A stretch of 64,000 nucleotides of DNA, taken from the NCBI RefSeq assembly GCF_013416775.1, contig NZ_SZVI01000012.1, forward strand, positions 1 to 64,000, read 5' to 3'. The DNA comes from Rhodoferax sp. BLA1. GTDB taxonomy: Bacteria > Pseudomonadota > Gammaproteobacteria > Burkholderiales > Burkholderiaceae_C. Positions within the stretch are counted from its first letter, which is position 1; every line of letters begins with the position of its first letter. A program made the position numbers and the translations under genes. Shown in pieces: positions 51,293 through 59,089 of the stretch. The notes under the pieces are model-generated. The model did not search any database and was not told where the DNA came from. It worked only from the letters and a program-made list of their open reading frames with translations.

Positions 51293-52216
51293 ATGAGTGA
51301 ACCCATCTTTTCAGTACACGGTCTGGTCAAACGCTACGGCGAGGCCACCGTGGTCAACGACATGTCCTTTGCCATCGCGCCGGGTGAATGCCTGGGTGTG
51401 ATCGGCCCCAATGGGGCGGGCAAAACCACCACCATCCGCATGTGCCTTGGCCTCACGGTGCCGGATGCGGGCAGCGTCACCGCGTTTGATTTGCAAATGC
51501 CGCGTGACGCGCTGGCCATCAAGGCGCAGCTCGGTGTGGTGAGCCAGATGGACACGCTGGACCCCGATTTCAGCTGCGCCGAGAACCTGTTGGTTTACGG
51601 CCGCTACTTTGGGCTCAAAGACAAACAGATCCGCGAGCGTATCCCCAGCCTGTTCGAATTTGCCAGCCTGACGGCCAAGGCCAACGCCAAACCCGGCGAG
51701 CTGTCGGGCGGCATGAAACGGCGCCTGAGCTTGGCGCGCGCGCTGGTCAACAACCCGCGCCTGCTGCTGCTGGACGAACCCACCACCGGGTTGGACCCGC
51801 AGGCGCGCCACCTGATGTGGGAGCGCCTGCAACTGCTGTTGCAGCAGGGCAAGTCGATTCTGTTGACCACCCATTTCATGGACGAGGCTGAGCGCCTGTG
51901 CAACCGCCTGCTGGTGGTGGACCACGGCAAAAAGATTGCCGAAGGCGCACCGCGCGACCTGATCCGCCAGCATCTGGAGCCCGATGTGGTCGAGGTGTTT
52001 GGCGCTGGCGCGCTGGCGCTGGTGGATGCGCCGCTCAAAGCCTTTGCCGCGCGGGTCGAGGTCAGTGGTGAAACCGTGTTTTTCTACACCGCCGATGCCA
52101 AGCCTTTGCTGGCCGCGCTGGCAGCCCATCCGCAGTTGCGCACCCTGCACCGCCCGGCCAATCTGGAGGACTTGTTCCTCAAGCTGACCGGCCGCCAAAT
52201 CCGTGAGGACGCCTAG
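51293..52216 (+). CDS. ABC exporter ATP-binding protein, NodI-like
   Basis: ATG 51293 (MSEPIFSVHGLVKRYG); product 307 residues. It has Walker A GPNGAGKTT, the NodI/DRA-type GVVSQMDTLDPDFSCAENLLVYGRYFGL, signature LSGGMKRRLSLARAL, Walker B LLLLDEPTTGLDPQ and switch His in LTTHFMDEAERLC, plus a C-terminal regulatory extension. Together with the permease encoded next it resembles the betaproteobacterial pairs from which rhizobial NodI-NodJ are thought to descend. The exported substrate is unknown. A hairpin repeat and an R-like copy separate it from the permease gene. Confidence 0.9.
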   Translation: MSEPIFSVHGLVKRYGEATVVNDMSFAIAPGECLGVIGPNGAGKTTTIRMCLGLTVPDAGSVTAFDLQMPRDALAIKAQLGVVSQMDTLDPDFSCAENLLVYGRYFGLKDKQIRERIPSLFEFASLTAKANAKPGELSGGMKRRLSLARALVNNPRLLLLDEPTTGLDPQARHLMWERLQLLLQQGKSILLTTHFMDEAERLCNRLLVVDHGKKIAEGAPRDLIRQHLEPDVVEVFGAGALALVDAPLKAFAARVEVSGETVFFYTADAKPLLAALAAHPQLRTLHRPANLEDLFLKLTGRQIREDA

Positions 52217-52267
52217 CTGGCATGGCAAAAGCCTACCAAACCGTGACAAGTGTCCATGCCAGTTTCC

Positions 52268-52304
52268 CTCACCCCGGCCCTCTCCCGCATCGGGAGAGGG
52301 TGAG
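52268..52304. repeat. REP-like hairpin between the ABC exporter genes
   Basis: CCCTCTCCCG-CAT-CGGGAGAGGG is a perfect 10-bp stem (52278-52287 with 52291-52300), with CTCAC/GTGAG outside. This type of GC-rich palindrome is common between genes in Comamonadaceae. It could stabilise or attenuate the ATPase-permease message. Confidence 0.75.
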
Positions 52305-52337
52305 AGCAGTCGCTAGGCGATTTTTATCTAGAGAACT

Positions 52338-53183
52338 ATGACAACAAGAGCTACAACCCCAATGGCTATCAGGGCTGATGGCCAAAAAGCCCCTTCAATC
52401 TGGCGCGCACCCGAGCTCTCCATGCGCTGGTGGCCGGTGTTTCTGCGCAACCTGTTGGTCTGGCGCAAACTGGCGATTCCGAGCCTGGTCGGCAACATCG
52501 CCGAGCCGCTGATGTGGCTGCTGGCCTTTGGGTACGGCATGGGCGCCTTGATTGGCCAGGTCACCGTCGACGGGGTGCAGGTGCCTTACATCCTTTTCCT
52601 GGCCAGTGGCTCGATCTGCATGAGCGCCATGAATGCAGCCAGTTTCGAGGCGCTCTACTCCGCGTTTTCAAGGATGCATGTGCAAAAAACCTGGGACGGC
52701 ATCATGAACGCGCCGGTCAACCTGGACAACATTGTGCTGGCCGAGATGTTGTGGGCTGCCTTCAAATCGCTGTTCACCGTGACCGCGATCCTGGCCGTGA
52801 TGCTGGCCTTGGGCATCAGCTACAGCCCCAAGCTGGTGTTGGCCTGGCTGGTGCTGGCAGGGGTGGGCATCACCTTCAGCTGTGTGGCGCTGATCTTCAA
52901 TGCGCTGGCCAAGGGGTATGACTTTTTCACTTACTACTTCACGCTGTTCCTGACGCCGATGATGTTCCTGAGTGGCATCTTTTTCCCGCTGGAACAGTTG
53001 CCGCCGCTGGTGCGAGTGGTGTCTCATTGGTTGCCGCTGACCAATGCGGTGGCGCTGGTGCGCCCGCTGTTCATGGACCAGTGGCCCATCGACTGGTTGC
53101 GCCCGCTGTTGGTGTTGGTGGGGTTCACGGTGGGTGGTTTCTGGATCGCGCTGGCGCTCACACGCAAGCGCTTTCAGGGTTAA
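52338..53183 (+). CDS. ABC-2 type exporter permease, NodJ-like
   Basis: The 281-residue inner-membrane protein has six membrane segments. The NodJ-type beginning WWPVFLRNLLVWRKLAIPSLVGNIAEPLMWLLAFGYG is followed by YILFLASGSICMSAMNAASFE, and FFTYYFTLFLTPMMFLSGIFFPLEQLP is the conserved ABC-2 block. It works with the NodI-like ATPase encoded 121 bases upstream. The first 25 residues (MTTRATTPMAIRADGQKAPS) have no family match and may come from repeat sequence; the true start could lie further in. Substrate unknown. Confidence 0.88.
   Translation: MTTRATTPMAIRADGQKAPSIWRAPELSMRWWPVFLRNLLVWRKLAIPSLVGNIAEPLMWLLAFGYGMGALIGQVTVDGVQVPYILFLASGSICMSAMNAASFEALYSAFSRMHVQKTWDGIMNAPVNLDNIVLAEMLWAAFKSLFTVTAILAVMLALGISYSPKLVLAWLVLAGVGITFSCVALIFNALAKGYDFFTYYFTLFLTPMMFLSGIFFPLEQLPPLVRVVSHWLPLTNAVALVRPLFMDQWPIDWLRPLLVLVGFTVGGFWIALALTRKRFQG
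52347..52388 (+). repeat. degenerate R-like repeat at the permease start
   Basis: AGAGCTACAACCCCAATGG then CTATCAGGGCTGATGGCCAA matches R copy 11 at about half the positions, including AGCT, CCC, AGGGCT and GGCCAA. It falls in codons 4-17 of the permease gene, so part of the N-terminus may derive from a repeat. Confidence 0.4.
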
Positions 53184-53207
53184 GCGCCTGCTGTCACTTG
53201 CTCTGGT

Positions 53208-53255
53208 TGATATAGCTGCTGGCCCTTGATGTGCAAGGGCTAGAGGCCAATTGGA
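53208..53255 (+). repeat. R repeat, copy 11
   Basis: TGATATAGCTGCTGGCCCTT-GATGTGC-AAGGGCTAGAGGCCAATTGG in pieces. It lies between the convergent permease and dipeptidase genes, 9 bases from the dipeptidase stop. Confidence 0.75.
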
Positions 53256-53264
53256 TGCTGAAAC

Positions 53265-54242
53265 TCAGAGGGGTGCCGCCGCCCAGACCTGGCCCGCCAC
53301 CCGCAGCATATTGCCGCCCAATACCTGCTTGGCCTCTGCCTCGCTCATGCCCGCCGCGCGCAGGGCTTCGGGGAGCTGCTGCCAGGTGTCGATCGGCGCG
53401 TAGTGCATGCCGCTGATGGCCTGGCCATAACCGGCGCTTTTGGGCCACCAGTAGCTGGGGTCAAAGTCGCCCGGTGGCCTGTCATTGAGTTCTGGTTGAG
53501 AAAAACCGTTGTCCAGCCCAATGCCCACATGCGCGATGCCGACCAGGTTGGCCACATAGGCCGCATGCCGTGCCACATCCACGACACTGGGTTGCTCAAC
53601 CCCCAGAAAACGTGACACACCTGACACACACACGACCCCGCCGGTGGCCGCGCAGGCGCGGATTTGTTCGTCGGTGATGTTGCGGCCATGGTCCACCAGG
53701 GCCAGCGGATTGGCGTGGCTGAAGACCACCGGCTGACTCGATGCCGCCATGATCTCCAGGCTGCAGGCCCGCCCGGTGTGGGAGCAGTCCATCAGCAGTC
53801 CGGCGGCATTCACAGCCTCGACCATCTGGCGACCCAGCGCAGTGAGGCCGCGTTTCTCGTCGTGGCAGCCATCGGCCACGCTGTTGTTGCGGTTGTAGGC
53901 AAAGTGGATCTGGCGCACCCCGAGGCGCGCGTAGAGCGCCACCATCTCGGGCTGCTCCAGAAGCGGCATGGCGCCTTCCAGGTCAAAACCGATGGCGATC
54001 TGGCCACCAGCCTGGGCGCGGGCGATGTCGGCCAGGTTGTTGACCTGTACATATTTGTCCGGGTGGGCCGCGATGGTGGCCCGGTAACCGGCGATCACCT
54101 GCAGGATCTGGCTCACCGGGTTCATGTCCATGCCGACGTTGACCGACACATAGTTCAGACCAAAGCTGCGTAACTGGTTGATCGGTGCAAAACTGGCCTG
54201 CGGATGCAAAGGCAGGCACATGTGGGCGTCCCAACGGGTCAT
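53265..54242 (-). CDS. membrane (renal-type) dipeptidase, peptidase family M19
   Basis: From ATG 54242 (MTRWDAHMCLP) the protein has 325 residues. The metal-dependent hydrolase fold of M19 is shown by FDLEGAMPLL (bridging Glu) and IHFAYNRNNSVADGCHDE. MDCSHTGRACSLEIM holds the zinc His, and PVVFSHANPLAL and VGIGLDNGF follow. The classical HxD near the N-terminus appears as WDAH with the motif altered, so one metal site may differ. It cleaves dipeptides, often with D-residues at the C-terminal side. There is no signal peptide. A longer frame to 54293 exists. Confidence 0.85.
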   Translation of the reverse strand: MTRWDAHMCLPLHPQASFAPINQLRSFGLNYVSVNVGMDMNPVSQILQVIAGYRATIAAHPDKYVQVNNLADIARAQAGGQIAIGFDLEGAMPLLEQPEMVALYARLGVRQIHFAYNRNNSVADGCHDEKRGLTALGRQMVEAVNAAGLLMDCSHTGRACSLEIMAASSQPVVFSHANPLALVDHGRNITDEQIRACAATGGVVCVSGVSRFLGVEQPSVVDVARHAAYVANLVGIAHVGIGLDNGFSQPELNDRPPGDFDPSYWWPKSAGYGQAISGMHYAPIDTWQQLPEALRAAGMSEAEAKQVLGGNMLRVAGQVWAAAPL

Positions 54243-54348
54243 GGTGTTCCAGCGAAGTGTGTGTGGGTGTTGGCTGGGTGCCAAGGGCGGCACCAGCCAA
54301 TGTCTGTCGGGATGGTACGACAGAGCGCGCCTACAGGTGGGGTTGGGT

Positions 54349-54759
54349 TCAGGCCTGGCGGTTGAAGATCAGGCCGCGTTGGAACTGGTCCATGGCACGT
54401 GTCAGTGCCAAGGCTTCCTCGCTGGGGAACTGGCGGATCACCTCCTGGGTGGCGCGGTCGGTGAACTTGATGATGGAACGCCCGCTGGTCTGGTCCACGG
54501 AAAACTGCAACTCCGGTGCCAGCGTTTGCACGCGCTGTTTTAAATCCTCGGTGGCCCGTTGGATGTCTTCGTCCGACGCTTTGGGTCTGCTGGCAGATGC
54601 CTCGGTTTTGGCCCGGTTGTTGCCTGAGTTGCTGGTGCGCAGGTTGTCTGTTACAGCCTGGACCGGGCGTACCTCGGGCACCGGGCTGACGGGGGCACGT
54701 GTCACCGCTGCGCTTGCAACTGGGGATGGGCTGCTGGGGGTTGATGCAATCGGGTTCAT
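54349..54759 (-). CDS. flaG: FlaG-family flagellar protein
   Basis: ATG 54759 follows GGAG. The 136-residue protein has a low-complexity Pro/Ser/Ala-rich N-terminal half, then the FlaG domain (about 62-130): DLKQRVQTLAPELQFSVDQ, SGRSIIKFTDRATQEVIRQFP and SEEALALTRAMDQ. FlaG proteins affect flagellar filament length or filament-cap assembly. Normally flaG lies between fliC and fliD; here no other flagellar gene is within the window, so this is an isolated copy. Confidence 0.85.
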   Translation of the reverse strand: MNPIASTPSSPSPVASAAVTRAPVSPVPEVRPVQAVTDNLRTSNSGNNRAKTEASASRPKASDEDIQRATEDLKQRVQTLAPELQFSVDQTSGRSIIKFTDRATQEVIRQFPSEEALALTRAMDQFQRGLIFNRQA

Positions 54760-54912
54760 GCTGCACTCCTGTTCTCAGTCGCAAGCGTCTGGGCGTGGGC
54801 CAGACGAGGATGGGCGCTTGACATGCCATCGGTGACCCGGTGGCAGTAGGCTGTATATGTATAACGGCTGTTGCGCCTGAAACTTGAGCGACCGGTGGTG
54901 CATGCCAAAAAG

Positions 54913-54955
54913 TGCCACTAGCCCAATTATTACAAGGGCCAACAGCTATCAAATC
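54913..54955 (-). repeat. R repeat, copy 12
   Basis: CACTAGCCCAA-TTATTAC-AAGGGCCAACAGCTATCAAATC lies just after the SerC-like gene stop (54960, minus strand) and upstream of flaG. The left arm has AGCCCAA. Confidence 0.7.
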
Positions 54956-54959
54956 CGTA

Positions 54960-56060
54960 TCACGACAGATGCTGGCGCCTGAAGTCCTGCATGAACTCGG
55001 TCAAGCGCTGCACCGCCGTCAGGCTCAGCGCGTTGTAGATCGAGGCGCGAATGCCCCCCACCGCGCGGTGCCCGGCCAGCCCGGAAAAACCGGCCAGTGC
55101 AGACTCGGCCAGGAAGGCCTGCTCCAGTGCCACACTGGGCAGGGTCATCGCCACATTCATCAGCGAGCGGTCTGGCACAGCCGCGCGGCCCCGGTAAAAA
55201 CCCTCGCTGTCATCCAGCGCCTGGTACAGCAGCGCCGCTTTTTGCCGGTTGATCTGGTCCATGTTGGCAAGGCCACCGACCTCGTGTAACAGCCAGCGTG
55301 TCACCAGCAAGGTGACATAAATCGAGAACACCGGCGGTGTATTGAGGTTGGAATGGGCCTTGATCTGTTGTTTGTAGTCCAGAAACGCGGGCAGGTCGGT
55401 CGGTGCATCCTGCAGCAGGGCATCCTTCACCAGCACCACGGTGACCCCGGCTGGGCCGATGTTTTTCTGGGCGTGGGCGTAAATCAGGGCAAAACGCTCG
55501 GCCTCGCAGGGCCGGGACAAAAAGTCGGAGGACATGTCGCAGACGCGCGGTACATCTTCGCGGCCCAGAACCCGGTTGAACTGCAGACCCTCGACGGTTT
55601 CGTTGGAGACGTAGTGCAGGTAGGGCGCGTCAGCCGAGAAGGCCAGCTCGTCGTCAGCGGGCAGGCGCGAGAAACCGCAGCTCTGGCCTGACCACAGCAC
55701 CTCGATGTCGCCCTGCAAACGCGCCTCGGGCAGCACCTTGCCGCTCCAGTAGCCAGTTTGCAAATACTGCGCAGGTGCTTGCTGGCCCCGCAGCAGGGTC
55801 ATCGGCACCATCGAGAACTGCTGGGTGGCGCCGCCTTGCAGCAGCAGCACGTGGTAGCTGGCGTCCAGGCCCAGCAGGGCGCGGATGTTGTCTTCGGTTT
55901 CCTGGACGACTGCGGCAAACCAGTCAGAACGGTGGCTGATGCCCAGCACCGACAGGCCAACCTCGGGCACTTCCAGAATCGCTTGCTGCACCTGCAGCAA
56001 CACCGACTCGGGCAAGGCGCCGGGACCGCCAGAAAAATTCAGGCTGTTCAAAGGTTTCAT
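54960..56060 (-). CDS. serC: phosphoserine aminotransferase (SerC-like)
   Basis: The 366-residue class V aminotransferase begins NSLNFSGGPGALPESVLLQ. It has LLQGGATQQFSMVPMTLL, the PLP Lys in YAHAQKNIGPAGVTVV, DMSSDFLSRP and the C-terminal GGIRASIYNALS, all SerC-type. It interconverts 3-phosphohydroxypyruvate and phosphoserine, and 4-hydroxythreonine phosphate in PLP synthesis. In most Burkholderiales the housekeeping serC lies in a gyrA-serC-pheA cluster. This gene instead follows an ATP-grasp gene with a 4-base overlap, so it may be a second copy with a specialised role. Confidence 0.85.
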   Translation of the reverse strand: MKPLNSLNFSGGPGALPESVLLQVQQAILEVPEVGLSVLGISHRSDWFAAVVQETEDNIRALLGLDASYHVLLLQGGATQQFSMVPMTLLRGQQAPAQYLQTGYWSGKVLPEARLQGDIEVLWSGQSCGFSRLPADDELAFSADAPYLHYVSNETVEGLQFNRVLGREDVPRVCDMSSDFLSRPCEAERFALIYAHAQKNIGPAGVTVVLVKDALLQDAPTDLPAFLDYKQQIKAHSNLNTPPVFSIYVTLLVTRWLLHEVGGLANMDQINRQKAALLYQALDDSEGFYRGRAAVPDRSLMNVAMTLPSVALEQAFLAESALAGFSGLAGHRAVGGIRASIYNALSLTAVQRLTEFMQDFRRQHLS

Positions 56061-57319
56061 GCTTGTTCGACAGGTGTTGGTGCGTTGGTGGCGGTGTGAT
56101 CAGCCATGCGCCGCAACAGCAGGTCGCGGAAAGCGTTTTTGACTTTGTGCATATGGATTTGTTTGTACGGGAACTGGGCCTCGGTGTCCATCGCATGGAT
56201 CACCATGGCGTGGTCCACCTCAAAAATCAGCAGTTGCCCATCCACCGTTTCGGCGCAGTCGATACACAGGTAGTCGAGCGGGATGGCGCTGCTGATGGCC
56301 TGCAGCGCCGAATTGTGGCGCCGCTTGAAGGCCTCAAATCCCTCCATGAACGCCAGTTCCTCGGCGCGTTTCCAGGCTTCTTCGTACATCCCGGCATTGA
56401 CGTAATGGATCATCCAGTTGCTGGACACGGCCATGTGGCAGGCGTAGGGCTGACCGTCGATCAGCGCCACCCGGATCTTGCGGAAGTAGCCGTCCGCATG
56501 GCTGTAGTTGATGAAGCGCGAGACAAAAAACTCGGCGTCAGGTTGCCCGGTCAGATAGTGGTTGATGTCCCCAGGCGTTTCGATCTTGGCCAGACCGTGG
56601 CCACCCTGCGAGCCCAGTGGCCGCAGGATGATGGGAAAGTCGCAGTCTGCAAAGACGGCATTGAGCTGGCTCGCGCCCGAGGCGATCGCTTGCATCTGGG
56701 CGCGTGAAGCGCGCAGGGTCGGCGGCATCAACACGCCCGGCTGGTGTTGCAGCAGGCTGCTGGCGGTGGCGCGGTCCACACAAGGGATGAACTGGGGCAG
56801 ATTGAGCACCGGTTTGGGCCAGTGGGCCAACGCTTGCTCCAGAAAACGCAGATGCGCCCGGTTTTCGTCGCTGTCGCTCATCGCCACCAGCACGGCGTCG
56901 TGTTCGGGCAGCGGGGTTAACAGCGGCTCGTTGTGGCTCAGGTAGTAAAAAATTAGTTCGATGTCGCTGTCTTCGAGAAGGCATTCGAGTGGCGTGTTGG
57001 CGGCCAGATCACCGGGCTCCATCAGCATCAGCAGGCGGCAGCGTGTGGGTTGTTGGCGCGCCGCCAGGTGGTAAACACGTTGCAAGGACAAGGCCTGGGC
57101 CTGGGCCGTCAAGCCCAGTTCGCGCTGGCCCAGGGATTGCAGGACGAGGGACAGGGTCATCCATAAGGTGGCTGAGTCGGGCTGCGCCTGCGCTTGCGCC
57201 AGGGCGTGTTCTCCCACGGGTTGGAGGTCCATGCCCGCAATGCTCATGCGCAGGTAGGGGGCGAGTCCGAAGAAGGGGGTGTCTGCTGGGTCAGAGGAGA
57301 GGGGTGGCAAAACGGGCAT
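56057..57319 (-). CDS. ATP-grasp protein with helical N-terminal domain
   Basis: The 420-residue protein has an N-terminal TPR-like helical region (about 30-90, ALAQAQAQPDSATLWMTLSLVLQSLGQRELGL), a middle domain (95-190), and an ATP-grasp fold (about 195-400). Characteristic segments are FPIILRPLGSQGGHGLAKIE (ATP lysine loop region), FFVSRFINYSHADGYFRKIRVALIDGQPYA and LLIFEVDHAMVIHAMD (metal ligands Glu and Asp). ATP-grasp enzymes join a carboxylate to an amine or thiol. The substrate is unknown. Start and stop overlap or nearly touch the neighbours (8 bases after the GMC gene, ATGA overlap with serC), indicating one operon. Confidence 0.8.
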   Translation of the reverse strand: MPVLPPLSSDPADTPFFGLAPYLRMSIAGMDLQPVGEHALAQAQAQPDSATLWMTLSLVLQSLGQRELGLTAQAQALSLQRVYHLAARQQPTRCRLLMLMEPGDLAANTPLECLLEDSDIELIFYYLSHNEPLLTPLPEHDAVLVAMSDSDENRAHLRFLEQALAHWPKPVLNLPQFIPCVDRATASSLLQHQPGVLMPPTLRASRAQMQAIASGASQLNAVFADCDFPIILRPLGSQGGHGLAKIETPGDINHYLTGQPDAEFFVSRFINYSHADGYFRKIRVALIDGQPYACHMAVSSNWMIHYVNAGMYEEAWKRAEELAFMEGFEAFKRRHNSALQAISSAIPLDYLCIDCAETVDGQLLIFEVDHAMVIHAMDTEAQFPYKQIHMHKVKNAFRDLLLRRMADHTATNAPTPVEQA

Positions 57320-57327
57320 GAGGCAAA

Positions 57328-58923
57328 TCAGGGCAGCTGGTCAGCCCTGATCATATCGGCCGCCTTCTCGGCAATCATCATCACCGGTGCGTTGGTGTTG
57401 CCGCTGACGATGCTCGGCATGATGGAGGCGTCCACCACACGCAGGCCTTGCAGTCCATGCACACGCAGCTGCGCGTCCACCACGTCCATGTCGGTGTTGC
57501 CCATGCGGCAACTGCCGACCGGGTGGTAGATGGTGTCGGCGTAATCGCGGATCACCTGCTCGATCTGTTCGTCGGTCTGCGCGCTGGCGGTGGCTGGCAG
57601 CTCGCGCCCCTCAAAGCGGGCCAGTGCAGGTTGTTGCAGGATCTCGCGCATCAGCTTGAAACCGCGCACCAAGCGATCCATGTCGTCGCGGTGGCTCAGA
57701 AAGTCGGGGTCCACCAGCGGCAGGGCCAGCGGGTCTTTGCTGGCGAGCCGGATGCTGCCCGCGCTCTTGGGGCGCAGCAGGCACACATGGCAGGAGAAAC
57801 CATGCCCCCAGCTCAGCGTGCGGCCGTGGTTGATGAGTTTGCCCACCACAAAGTGCAGTTGCAGATCGGGTGTGGCCTCTTGTGGCTGGCTCTTGATGAA
57901 GCCACCGGCCTCGGCAAAGTTGGTGGTCAACAGGCCGGTGCGGTGCTGGCGCCATTGCAGCATGCCTTGTCCTATCTTGATACCGCCACCCAGCGACAGG
58001 CCAAACAGCTCGGTGTTGTTGTGTACATGCACCACCTGCACGATGTCCGGGTGGTCATGCAGGTGCTGGCCCACACCGGGCAACTCGTGCAAGGGCGCGA
58101 TGCCGGTGTCAACCAGGTGTTGGTGCGGCCCGATGCCCGAAAGCATCAGGATCTGTGGCGACTGGATGGCCCCGGCGCAGAGCAGCACCTCGCGCTGGCA
58201 GTTGAGTTGTTTGAGCTGGCCGTCCTGCATGAACTGCACACCCACGGCGCGTTTTTTCTCCAGCAGGATACGCGTCACCTGGGCGCCGGTGAACACCTGC
58301 ACATTGGGGCGCGCCAGGGCCGGTGTCAGATAGGCCTTGGCGGCACTGCAACGCTCGCCGCCTTGGTGTGTGACCTGGTACAAACCCACACCTTCCTGGC
58401 TGGTCCCATTGAAGTCCGGGTTGATGGTGTGGCCCGCCTGGGCGGCGGCCTGCACAAAACGCAGGCCAAACGGGTTGGGGCTGTGTAAATCCATCACATG
58501 GAGCGGGCCGTCCCCACCATGCAGTTCGTCAGCCCCACGTTCGTTGCCCTCAGACTTCCTGAAGTAGGGCAACACATCCTGCCAGGCCCAGCCCGGGTTA
58601 CCGAGTGCTGCCCAGTGGTCATAGTCCTCGCGCTGGCCACGGATGTAACACATGGCGTTGATCGAACTCGACCCACCCAGCACCTTGCCGCGCGGCTGGT
58701 AGCCAGAGCGCCCGTTCAGGCCGGGTTGGGGGGTGGTGTTGAGGCCCCAGCCCGCCAGGCTGAACTTGGCCAGCACCCCCAGGCCAGCCGGGCAGTGGAT
58801 CAGCACGCTGCTGTCGGGTGGACCGGCCTCCAGCAGGGCCACGGTGGTGTTGGGGTCTTCCGACAGGCGTGCGGCCAGCACACACCCTGCCGAGCCGCCG
58901 CCGATGATGAGGTAGTCAAACAT
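57328..58923 (-). CDS. GMC-family FAD-dependent oxidoreductase (choline/alcohol dehydrogenase-like)
   Basis: The 531-residue protein has the N-terminal FAD site YLIIGGGSAGCVLAARLSED, the GMC signature 1 in PRGKVLGGSSSINAMCYIRG and signature 2 in GAIQSPQILMLSGIGP. The C-terminal catalytic His lies in YHPVGSCRMG, and a second pair residue in VSGNTNAPVMM. It oxidises an alcohol group. It is closest in style to BetA/AlkJ dehydrogenases but the substrate is unknown. It is the first gene of the GMC, ATP-grasp, SerC-like operon, and is divergent from srkA with 166 bases between starts. Confidence 0.88.
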   Translation of the reverse strand: MFDYLIIGGGSAGCVLAARLSEDPNTTVALLEAGPPDSSVLIHCPAGLGVLAKFSLAGWGLNTTPQPGLNGRSGYQPRGKVLGGSSSINAMCYIRGQREDYDHWAALGNPGWAWQDVLPYFRKSEGNERGADELHGGDGPLHVMDLHSPNPFGLRFVQAAAQAGHTINPDFNGTSQEGVGLYQVTHQGGERCSAAKAYLTPALARPNVQVFTGAQVTRILLEKKRAVGVQFMQDGQLKQLNCQREVLLCAGAIQSPQILMLSGIGPHQHLVDTGIAPLHELPGVGQHLHDHPDIVQVVHVHNNTELFGLSLGGGIKIGQGMLQWRQHRTGLLTTNFAEAGGFIKSQPQEATPDLQLHFVVGKLINHGRTLSWGHGFSCHVCLLRPKSAGSIRLASKDPLALPLVDPDFLSHRDDMDRLVRGFKLMREILQQPALARFEGRELPATASAQTDEQIEQVIRDYADTIYHPVGSCRMGNTDMDVVDAQLRVHGLQGLRVVDASIMPSIVSGNTNAPVMMIAEKAADMIRADQLP

Positions 58924-59089
58924 ATGAGGTCTCCCGGCGCAACCAGAGTCTCTTAGCTATTCTGATGGGCTGGCCGTGGGCGCAGGTTAGCGCAAAAGCA
59001 ACGGGGGGTTTAGAGGTGTCTGCCAAAGCGCGCGCAGGGCCGATTCTTTCGGGCATGATAGTGGGCTGAATAATAAGGGAGCGGGCATC

